DNA from: Breviolum minutum Mf 1.05b.01 | Taxonomy: Eukaryota > Sar > Dinophyceae > Suessiales > Symbiodiniaceae | Reading direction: 5' to 3' | Assembly: GCA_000507305.1 (NCBI GenBank) | Contig: DF239872.1 | Span: 87,105 to 151,104 of the forward strand | DNA: 64,000 nt | Part shown: positions 36,165 through 44,923 of the stretch, in pieces | Position numbering within the stretch: position 1 is the first letter of the stretch | Layout: each line of letters starts with the position of its first letter | Notes under the pieces: generated by a model | The model's database searches: none | Told to the model about the DNA's origin: nothing | What the model saw: the letters and a program-made list of their open reading frames with translations, nothing else | Made by a program: the position numbers and the translations under genes

Positions 36165-37110
36165 ATGTCCGATGTGGGCTTGCCTTCGGATGTGTCAGAG
36201 AATGACCTGGAAAGCCCTGTGTCCTTGCGCCATGGGATTGCAGAAGAAGAAGGCCCGAGATCGTCAGGCGCTCTCTTCGATGCAGATTCGGATGTTAGTG
36301 TGCCCGACACTGTTCTTTCAGAAGATTTGCCTTCAGATGTGGACATGGTGAACGACGCTCCAGGGCCCTCGCAACTTTCTGCGCCTTTGTCGTTGAAGGT
36401 TCCTTCAGCGTTGGAAGTGACTGGCTGGCTTCAGTCTGGTGAAGGTAGTGGCCAAACCTTTTGCAATGGAACTCTACAGCCCACCTCGAGTGTTGAAGGC
36501 ATCAGCTATTGCAACATCTTGACTGGTGTTTTTTGCTTTGACTTGCTGACCGGTTGGAATTTTGACCAGATGGCACCCAAAGATTTGTCCTTACAAATTT
36601 TGCAGCTCTGCACGGTGAAGTACCTCTATTGCTCTCCGCCGTGCACAATGTTTTCTGCTTTGATGAGATTATGGAACCAACATCGTATGAGCCCCGAAGT
36701 TTGGAATCGGCGTTGGCAATAATCTGTTGCCTGGTTGGAACATTGCATGGCTGCCATCAAAATTCAACATCAAAAAGGGCAGACATTGATGTTCGAACAC
36801 CCTCAAAGAGCAACATCTTGGGCATTAGCAATCATACATGAAGTAAACAACCATCCTGGCGTGCTTTGCGTTGCTTTCGACATGTGCCAAGTTGGCATGC
36901 AATCACCGCTGGGGGAACCGATAAGAAAAAAAGAACGGTCATAATGACCAATGATTGCTGGCTGGCTCAGCAGCTCCAAACCAAACAGTGCCCTCGAGAT
37001 CATGTGCATCGTCGTATTGAAGGAAGCCAAAACGGCCACAAAGTTAACCCTCCAGCTCTGTGTGATATTTTGGCCGCGGCTTTGCAACAATCTTATCACT
37101 CTGGGTTAGT
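36165..37110 (+). pseudogene. SPPC-motif protein resembling cytosine methyltransferases, broken
   Basis: The ATG at 36165 opens an acidic N-terminus (MSDVGLPSDVSENDLESP). After about 145 residues it has YLYCSPPCTMFSALMRLW (36628-36681), where PPCTMFS resembles the PPCQGFS catalytic loop (motif IV) of C5 DNA methyltransferases. The same frame continues, after an in-frame TAA at 36720-36722, into QTLMFEHPQRATSW (about 36780-36822) and FDMCQVGMQSPLGEP (about 36878-36922). After a frameshift in a run of A (about 36930) it continues as RTVIMTNDCWLAQQL and HVHRRIEGS (about 37000-37030). The order SPPC, EHP-SW, CxxGM, TN-LA matches methylase-like domains I associate with dinoflagellate retroelement proteins. 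Enzymatic activity is not implied. The stop and the frameshift make this copy a pseudogene as it reads here. Confidence 0.6.
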
Positions 37111-37159
37111 AATACTTTGGATCTTTACAACGACAACTTGGTCCATGAGGCCTGTCCCT

Positions 37160-37565
37160 TTTTCAAATCTACCACCATTCAGGGATGGAGCTCCCAGAGA
37201 TTAACTTGGGGGGTTGCCCCTTATCAAATCCTCACCCCATTCAGGGATGGAGCTCGCAGAGATTAACTGGGGGGGTTTTTCCCTTATCAAATCTACCCCC
37301 CTTCAAAGATGGAGCTCCTATAGATTCAGTTGGGGGGCTTGCCCCTCATCACCTTATCAAATCTACCCCCCGTTCAGAGACGATGAGCTCCCAGAGATTA
37401 ACTTCGGGGTTCCCCCCCTTCAGTTAGGGGTGTCCCTTATCAAATCTACCCCTCCTTCAGGGATGGAGCTCCTATAGATTAAGTTGGGGGGGCTTGTCCC
37501 TTATCAAATCTATGCCCAAAGATTAACTTGGGTGGCGTGTCCCTTATCAAATCCTCCCCCCATTC
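37160..37565 (+). repeat. 63-bp tandem repeat, about six to seven copies
   Basis: The unit carries CTTATCAAATCTACCCCCC, TTCAGGGATGGAGCTCC and AGAGATTAACTTGGGGGG. Copies diverge by indels. It follows the methylase-like pseudogene directly. Confidence 0.88.
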
Positions 37566-37569
37566 TGGT

Positions 37570-37870
37570 GTCAAAGATGTCTTGCTAGTGGCTCCTGGGG
37601 CCATCTTGTGGTGTCAAAGATGTATTGTTGCTAGTGGCTCGTGGGGTTATCTTGGTGTTGAAGATGTCTTGCTAGTGGCTCCTGGGGCCATCTTGCGGTG
37701 TTAAAGATGTATTTTTGCTAGTGGCTCGTGGGGCCACCTTGATGTTGAACATGTCTTGCTAGTGGCTCCGTGTTAAACATGTATTATTGCTAGTGGCTCT
37801 TGCGGCCATCTCGCCGTCCAATTCCGTGCATAATTCGGTGGGTCTTCTGGGGCCATTTTGTCGTGGAGCC
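37570..37870 (+). repeat. TGGCTCCTGGGGCCAT array with AAGATGTCTTGCTAG spacers
   Basis: Seven or more copies of GTGGCTCCTGGGGCCATCTTG variants alternate with TGTTAAAGATGTATT or GTCAAAGATGTCTTGCTAG, at a period of about 50 bp. Confidence 0.85.
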
Positions 37871-38019
37871 TGCGTGGCTTAATTAGTAAATTTGTCAGAA
37901 TGTTTTTCTCAAGTACACTCACGCAACCATGCTCGCACAACTGTCCTTAAAATAGATGTAAATGATGTTCAAATAATTGCAGTTTTTGACCCATAATAGT
38001 CTTCTCGTTTTCAAACGAA

Positions 38020-41000
38020 ATGCCCAGTGAGAGCTCTTCCGATGTCGACTTGCCACCTGATCTTGTTAGTAGTGGTGGCAGTGCTGACGCTGAGTCACCT
38101 GTGGAGCTGCCAGAGACTGCAGACTATCCTTGCTGCAAGAAGTCTTGTTTGGATCATGTGCCAAAGGCACACAAGGAAAGTGCGGAGAAAATGAAATTGG
38201 ATCTGGAAAAGCTAGACCTCAAAGGGAAAAACATTATATGGTTCAACCAGCTCCTGAACATGAATCGCGAACACCCAGAGGGCCAGCGCCGCAGAATGTT
38301 TTTCTGGCGAAGCCATGCCTTGTGCTTGAATGGTTTCAGCTTTCTGACTGGCTGTAATTGGAAGAAGATCCGTGGCTTTTTGAAATTGATTGCGCAGGGT
38401 GAATGTGTGCCTCCAATGGATGGTCGCTTTGTGCCCCGGAAACGGCTTGAAATTAAAAGAGATGATGTGGATTCGTTCTTTCGTTCTCTTTATGAACATC
38501 TTGCTGAGCCTCTGGCAAATTTGCCGGACACTTCGGGCGATGAAGCTGTAGATTCTGCAGATGTTGGCACGGCAGTTGCTATGCCAACTTGGATGCAAGA
38601 TCTTGAATCAGTCTTGCAAACTGTGGTTGTTGTTGCCGAAGGAAAACAAAGCAAATCCACAGTTCAAAAAAGATGGCTGCCTACCATGACGCCAGCTGAG
38701 CTTTTTGACCTCTATATGCAGAGATATGCACCAAACACACGAAGCCTTGGCTTCCCAGGCCATGTTCTTGATCGTATTTGGTGAGGCTGGCAAAGCGTCT
38801 TTGGTATAAGAGCCCCTCAAGTGCATTCTCGGTGTGATGACTGCGCCAAGTACAGTTTCTGGCCCCGAGAAAGTTTTTTCTTATTTCGCATGTAATTAAT
38901 TTAGTCAATGGGCTGTATTTCTTTGTTTTGATCGGGGCTTGCAAAGCCCATTGAAAAAATGAGGCAATTAATCAATCGCACCATTGAAAAATAATGAGGC
39001 AAATATCGGCGCTTGCAAAGCAATCCCGCGGATGTCAGAGCTATCACTGAAGCATACAATCGGCACATTAGACATGTTTCCCAAGACCGTGGCATTGTCA
39101 GGAGCATGGAAAACATGGCTGAACAAGCATTTCGCATGGACAGTCTGGAATCCACAAAACGTCTGAGTCAGTTATGGAGGCCAGCCCTTCATGTCGTTGG
39201 TGTCCTGATTGTGTGGTGCTGAGACTGTGGTTTTGAACTTAAAGAACTTTATGTACTTATCTGTTTTGTAACTCTGTAGTAAGTTATGTGCAAGTAGCCC
39301 ATAAATATGTTGTATTTTGTGTATTTGTAGTAAATGTTTTTCTTTTTTTATCTAGTTTTAATTTTCTAGGCTAAGTTGCAAAATGTTACCTTTACATGGG
39401 ACAGTTGTAGAATTTATGTGCTACTAACGTAAATCAACATAAGTTTTTATGTAGAGTTAGCTTGAACTTAGGAAAAGTTATCGAAAAACTTAGCAAACGT
39501 GACAAAAAGTTACAAAAAGAAAAAAAAGTTACGAAAGTTATCAAAAAGTAATCAAAAGTGATTGAAAGCCTCCGCAGGCCGCATACGAATGAAAACAAGA
39601 TATGAAGTAAGTCTGAGAAGGCACGGTCAGAAATGACAAAGCCTGAAAAAGCAAGGTCAGAATTGAATTGTCAAAGCCTGAAAAGGCAAGTTCAGAAATG
39701 ACACAGCCTGAAAAGGCAGGGTCAGAAATGACAAAGACTGAGAAGGCAAGATCACAAATGATATTGTCGATATATTTTTGGAAAAATAGTTCGGAAAATT
39801 ATTTCCTACAACAATTTCTGAAAATAAAATGATAATAATTTTCAGGAAAAGTTGAAAAACTTCAGAAACATATCAAAGACTTTTCTTTGAGTAACAAAGT
39901 AATTTTGAAAAACAACAGAGTTCAGAAATTCAGAAAAAGTTTAAAGAATATGTGTTTACAAGGGAGAAAAGTTCAGAAAGTTCAGAAAAAAGTTCAGACA
40001 ATAAGTGCTTGAAAGAAAAAACAGTTCACAAGGTTCAGAAAACAAGTTCAGAAAGTTCAGAAAAAAGTTCAGGCAATATGTGTTTGAAAGGAAAAACAGT
40101 TCAGAAAGTTCAGAAAAACTGTTCATATAATATGTGCTTGGAAAGAAAAACAATTTGGACAGTTCAGAAAAAATTGAAAGTTCTGCACAAATAGTTCAAA
40201 AAGTTTAGACAAAGTAAATTATTTCCAATCTAGCATTGGAAACCAATTTTGTTAAAAAAACGTTAAGAAGAAAATTCAATTTTCCTCAAAAAAGAAGTTA
40301 ACAACTTCAAACAATGTCTGAAAAAACAAAGTCTGAAAAGACAATTTGACTTGAAAGGTAAAGCCAGTATAGCATTAAACAGCAAAACCTTAGCTGAAAA
40401 GGTGTGGCCTGAAAAAGGCAAAATCTAAAAAAAACAATGCCTGAGAAGGTAGTAACTGTACTTTTGGATGCTGCACAAGGAAGCAAGGAATAATCAGTGT
40501 GTTCAGCTTTCTCTTTGTATGCCTCGACAAGTCTACAAACAGAAACCGCTGGCCACGTGAAATATTTCATGCTATGTTCAAAATAACTCCACTGTTTGTG
40601 ATGTGTTCAAGGAATTTCAAACAACTTACAAAAAACTTACAAAAACTTGTCGGAACTTACAAAACTTATCAAAACTTCCGAAAACTTATCTTGTACTTAA
40701 CTTGAACTTAAGATGAACTTCCATAAAGGTAAAAAAGTCTTGTAAGTATATTTGTATGTCCTTTAAGTCTCTAAACTTCCCTAACTTCAAAACCACAGTC
40801 TCAGTGGAGGCTGATGTCCATGGCGATTGTGACACTCAGCAGACGGAGCTTCGCAAGCGAGGCAAAGGTTCGCCATGGAAGGTGGTTTTTCACAGCGACA
40901 ACGTCCAAAGAAGGATGCCATTTTTTTCCTTTTTGCAATTTGCGGCTGCCTTGGTCTGTTCGGGCCGAATTTGCCGAAGCCAGCTTGGCCATGTTTTCCG

Positions 41001-41874
41001 TAGGGCATACACATCACCGCTTAGATCAACGGTTTTCAGTCATTGGGAATCTACTCTCTCGAGCAACACGATTGGAAACGCCACAAGACTACATCATGCA
41101 CAAATCAGCTCGTGGAATTCCTGTTTTTTTGTTGAAGAAGTTGGAGGCGCCCACTATTGGTGCAAATTCTTTGCACCCTTGGAAAAGCATTTCAAAGGAG
41201 TGACTGGATCTAAGAACACAGCTGATGGTGCGCATGTGTTGCGCGTTGTGCGCAGAGATATGGTCGGTGCCCCTGAAGCCGATTGGGCGGAGGATGGGCA
41301 TCCTGAAGATCTAGCTTTGTTGGCCAAGAATTGGCTGCATTCCAAGGCCCTGTCACAACCATGGGCCACAATTTGGCAGCAGCATTTTCGCAATCTTGAG
41401 GTTGCCCACAGGATGGTGCTGAACGATGAGTCCAGGAAGCAATACCAAAAAACTGCTGACCAAATTTTGGCTCAACCTTGGAATATGCAGTCAGCTGCAA
41501 CTTACATTTTGGGCTGGCTCCAGAGGAATCAGTCGCTGTCGGTGAATGTCAGCACTGTGCCTGAGATCACCTTCTTGATGGAAGGCAGAGATTTTTTGCC
41601 TGCAGCCGCTGTGGCTGGATCCACCTGGAAAGACTTCGCTTGTGAGGGTGCTGTTTTCATTGAGACAGTGAGACGTCCTGAACGTCAGATTTTGGAACAA
41701 GCTCGAAAACGGCAAAGGTCGCAAGATGTTCCTCAATTGGCAGTCATGCCGCGCCGAGCTCGTGTGGTGATGAATGCTGCTCAATCTGCAGAGGTTGGGG
41801 TGCCTGCGCCCAAAGCTGCAAGCAAACGACCTGCAGCGAATAGCCGTTCTATGAAGAGACCTTCGGCTAGGTGA
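38020..41874 (+). pseudogene. GHTH-motif (DUF7869-like) protein, split and broken (gene D)
   Basis: The ATG at 38020 (MPSESSSDVDLPPDL) opens 254 codons with ETADYPCCKKSCLDH, a SFLTGCNWKKIRGFLK stretch and FPGHVLDRIW. An in-frame TGA at 38782-38784 follows, and the same frame then reads GWQSVFGIRAPQVHSRCDDC to about 38880. A block at 39013-39218 (ADVRAITEAYNRHIRHVSQD) may be the next exon. After an intron-like AT-rich stretch bounded by inverted repeats, coding resumes at about 40806 with VVFHSDNVQRR. It then shifts frame for SVGHTHHRLDQRFSVIG (about 40990-41045) and LSRATRLETPQDYI, and shifts back into VEEVGGAHYWCKFF (about 41125) down to a basic end KRPAANSRSMKRPSAR. DN, GHTH and LDQRFS are typical of a transposase-like RNase H-fold family (DUF7869-type) as I recall it. 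Stop and frameshifts suggest inactivation. Confidence 0.65.
39219..40806. repeat. AT-rich intron-like insert bounded by inverted repeats
   Basis: CTGAGACTGTGGTTTTGAA at 39219 is the exact reverse complement of TTCAAAACCACAGTCTCAG ending at 40803, so the insert is bounded by about 19-bp inverted ends. The interior is AT-rich. It holds a tandem repeat of about 36 bp (GCCTGAAAAGGCAAGGTCAG type, 39600-39770), a GTTCAGAAAGTTCAGAAAA array (39945-40200), and more CTGAAAA words (40315-40450). It separates coding blocks of gene D. Confidence 0.75.
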
Positions 41875-42115
41875 GTGGCCGCCAGTTAGCTCAAAATTAC
41901 TTTACTTCGAGTGATCCCCACCATGACATTTCAAAAGATGGAGGAAAGATTTTATGTCAGCCTGATCGGGTCAGGTGAAGGTAGACATGCAACTCATCTC
42001 CTGAAATGCGTTCTGTTGCTTTCAACTTCGCAGACTGACTGGTCTTTCTGACGATTCTTTTGACATTCTTTCTGACATATCTTCTGACATTCTTCCTGAC
42101 ATATCTTTTACATAN

Positions 42116-42970
42116 GTGACATATCAAAGACAAAACATAGCATCCACAGCTTCACGCAAAAGCCACTCCACAAACTCTATATTTACCTCACACCACGGAG
42201 CAAAAGTAATATCCATGACAACTTTGCGTCTGTCCAATGGCAATTCTACAGTTGCATTCGATTGCATCGGACCGCCCCGCCAAAAAGCAGTTAAGTCCAA
42301 AGATGCAAAATGCCTATGTATGCATATATACATGACATGCATCAGACAGCCCCCCCAAAAAACCAGTTGAGTCCCAAGATGCCATGCAAGTGAGCACACA
42401 GCCGCAACTACATCTCATGGCGTGTGCAAACCATGAAGTCAGATGCTTGCCACTGTGCCTCTTGGACCTCTTCGGTGTAACTGGCCCTGCTCGTTAATTC
42501 CAGCGTCCCAAAAGGACGCCAAAGTTCAAAAAACTGGAGCACGCTGCTCCAACTCTTGCTCGCCCTCCCCATTTGGAACAGCGTTCCCTTCGTACGCCAC
42601 ATACCACAAGGTTCCCTCCACAACCTCTGGCGCAATCAACATACAATCGCCAGCATGCGTAGTGCTAGGAGGCTCCATGCAAACGTAGCTGCGCTCAGCA
42701 CCAACCCTTAAGTCAACGTGTAGCGCCACACACGCCCAACTCCTTTGGCAAACCGACTGGTCGATCGTCGCAGGACGTTCTAGCACGAGCTCAGCCATGG
42801 CTGCCAAACCAAACCCACTTGCTTGCACACAAAAAGTTGAGCCAGCTATATTTGCTGCAGTGCGCCACATCAAATAACACAACATTAGCTTTGCTGCATG
42901 TCCTATAGCAAAGTTATTTGTCTTTTGAAGCATGACCCACAAGCACTTGCCTTGTGAACCGCAACACACA
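42116..42970 (-). CDS. Hypothetical minus-strand coding block inside the repeat array
   Basis: Two minus-strand open stretches look protein-like. One at about 42960-42526 contains NFAIGHAAKLMLCYLMWR, ASGFGLAAMAELVLERP and DCMLIAPEVVEGTLWYV. The other at about 42320-42124 contains LDLTAFWRGGPMQ, VELPLDRRKVVMDI and EFVEWLLREAV. They could be two exons of one gene; no family is recognised. The block interrupts the 24-bp array and starts beside an undetermined base (42115), so a transposed gene piece and an assembly join are both possible. A 45-bp direct duplication lies at about 42267-42310 and 42338-42382. Confidence 0.35.
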
Positions 42971-42974
42971 TCTC

Positions 42975-43489
42975 CTGACATTCTGTCTGTCATCTTTTCT
43001 GACATTCTTTCTCACATATCTTCTGACATTCTTTCTGACATATCTTTTGACCGTCTTTCTGACAAGTCTTCTGGCATAACTTTTGACATTCTTTCTGACA
43101 TATCTTTTGACATTCTTTCTGACATATCTTTTGACCTTCTTTCTGACAAGACTTCTGGCATAACTTTGGACATTCTTTCTGGAATATCTACTGACATTGT
43201 TTCTGACATATCTTCTGACATTCTTTCTGACATNNNNNNNNNNNNNNNNNNNNNNNNNNNNNNNNNNNNNNNNNNNNNNNNNNNNNNNNNNNNNNNNNNN
43301 CTTTCTGTACACATATCTTCTGACTTTCTTTCTGACATATCTTTTGACATTCTTCCTGACATATCTTGTGACATTCTTTCTGACAAATTTTCTGACAGAT
43401 CTTTTGACATTCTTTCTGCCATTGCTTCTGACATTCTTTGTGACATATCTTCTGACATTCTTTCTGACATATCTTCGCGGTGGAGGTCC
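42975..43489 (+). repeat. 12/24-bp array (GACATTCTTTCT and GACATATCTTTT)
   Basis: Alternating 12-mers GACATTCTTTCT and GACATATCTTTT make a 24-bp unit. With no stop codon in several frames, long artificial open frames arise on both strands. A gap of 67 N lies at 43234-43300. The reverse complement of the same array is at 45511-45955. Confidence 0.95.
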
Positions 43490-43740
43490 GGCACGCCACA
43501 CTGAACTCACACACTCGCGGTTGAGGTCCGGCACGCCACACTGAACTCACAGGATCGCAGTCGAGGCCCGGCGCGCCACACTGAACTCACAGGATCGCGG
43601 TTGAGGTCCGGCCCGCCACACTGACCTCACAGGATCGCGGTTGAGGTCCGGCGCGCCACACTGAACTCACAGCATCGCAGTTGAGGTCCGGCGCGCCACA
43701 CGACCTCACAGGATCGCGGCTCCGGCACGCCGGCCACACT
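43490..43740 (+). repeat. 40-bp array (GGTTGAGGTCCGGCGCGCCA)
   Basis: About six units contain GATCGCGGTTGAGGTCCGGC followed by GCGCCACACTGAACTCACAG. A period of 40 rotates the frame with each copy. Inverted copies lie at 45125-45240 and 45407-45512. Confidence 0.93.
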
Positions 43741-43802
43741 GAACAGGAGAGGAGGAGGAAGAGAACGAGCTGACATAAAATCTATAACAACCCTCACCTG
43801 AC

Positions 43803-44634
43803 AGGTGGGGAAAAACCATGGCTGGAAGGAGCTCATGGCTGGGAGCTTGAGATGCGTGAGGTCCAAGCGGAAAAGCGTGAGACTGACATCAAGAGTTTCC
43901 GGCATGTCCTTGACATCTGCAACTGCAAGGCTCCTGTTGGTCCATCTCCCAATGCTGAGGTTTTGTTGACACAGCTGGATGAAGACAAATGGGCTCTTGT
44001 TTGCAAACAGTTGGAATATGACACTGAATGCTTTCGTGTCTACCTGTCCAAACTGCAGCCGCATCAAACGCATGTGCACCATGTCAAGCTGGAGTGGAAC
44101 CAGAAAAGGGGTGAAGCAGCCACTCAATGACGCTGCCATTGTTGGAGATCTCAGTCGATTGGTCAGCGAGAATGTCGCCATTTTGAAATCCAATGGCCTT
44201 GACAAAGCTTCTGTGGTGGCTTGACATTGAATTATATATTTCTTTTCGTTTTTAGTTTGGTGGTCAAGCTAGATTTTTCCACCACGACTGCTTTCAAATT
44301 TCTGCCTGCTCATGCCACTTCGTGCCTGTTGAACTCTTCCCGTGGTGTTGATGTGCACTTCCAAGCTGCTCTGTGCTTCAAGGATGGAAAAGATGTCCGA
44401 GATCAGCGCCCTTTGTTGTACCCGCTTGGGGTTGCCAAGCCATATGTGGACGCTGCTGCCATGAAAGTCGACGATGATGGCGTGGCAATTCGCCAGGTCA
44501 AGCCCCATCCTGGAGTGCAATTCTGAAAGGTCACCTTTGATGCGCTCGGAAGATGCCGAGCAAGTTCCGAACACGGCTCTCAAGGTTATTGAGGACTGGG
44601 CCAAAGTCTGTGTTTCAACCCTCCTCAGATAATA
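43803..44634 (+). CDS. Hypothetical multi-exon protein (gene E1)
   Basis: The first block begins after ACCTGACAG at 43803 (GEKPWLEGAHGWELEM). It continues as VQAEKRETDIKSFRHVL and EDKWALVCKQLEYDTE to about 44110. A second block in another frame (LNDAAIVGDLSRLVSEN) runs to about 44218. The third starts after TTTAG at about 44258 (VVKLDFSTTTAFKFLPA, DGKDVRDQRPLLYPLG) to about 44522, and a final block (EDAEQVPNTALKVIEDW) ends in TAA at about 44634. No family is recognised. It may be the 3' part of gene D across the repeat-filled intron, or a separate gene. It sits in the centre of the 4.2-kb palindrome. Confidence 0.5.
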
Positions 44635-44923
44635 TGTCTTTAGTTTCTTTCCTGGTCATACTGACTAACTTTACTTAGCAAGACTTAGTTTTAAATCAGT
44701 TAGGAAAATATCAATACCTTCCCAATTCCCTTCGTGACTGCGTGTTGGATTTCCAAATGCCTCCTTTTAGGGCCCATAAGCAACTGACCCCGGAAGTCCC
44801 TAGAAACGTTTCAAACTCTAACAGATAAAACTTTTGTTTTTGACCGGAGCAATAAGCAAAACCAAATGACCAAATGACGAATATAAGCAACTTCATGACA
44901 TCAAAACAAATCACATCACCACC

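Larger units (their letters stand above)
41898..43815 (+). mobile_element. Left TIR element of a 4.2-kb palindrome
   Basis: AGATTTTATGTCAGC (41947-41961) and its inverse GCTGACATAAAATCT (43769-43783) form terminal inverted repeats. Inside, in order: a unique stretch to about 42038, a 12/24-bp array (42039-42115 and 42975-43489), a foreign-looking block (42116-42965), a gap of 67 N (43234-43300) and a 40-bp array (43490-43740). The whole is an inverted copy of 45010-46107, arm identity extending outside the TIRs. It lies between the last block of gene D and the next exon at 43803, so it behaves as intron or intergenic DNA. Confidence 0.75.

Noticed and set aside
41466..41490. Possible spliced-leader relic (TTTTGGCTCAA)
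   Set aside because: Only 11 bases match the end of the dinoflagellate leader, and they lie inside the long exon of gene D rather than upstream of a gene.
42914..43550. Long periodic frames on both strands (120-206 codons)
   Set aside because: They are produced by the 24-bp and 40-bp arrays and run through a gap of 67 N, so they are not evidence of genes.
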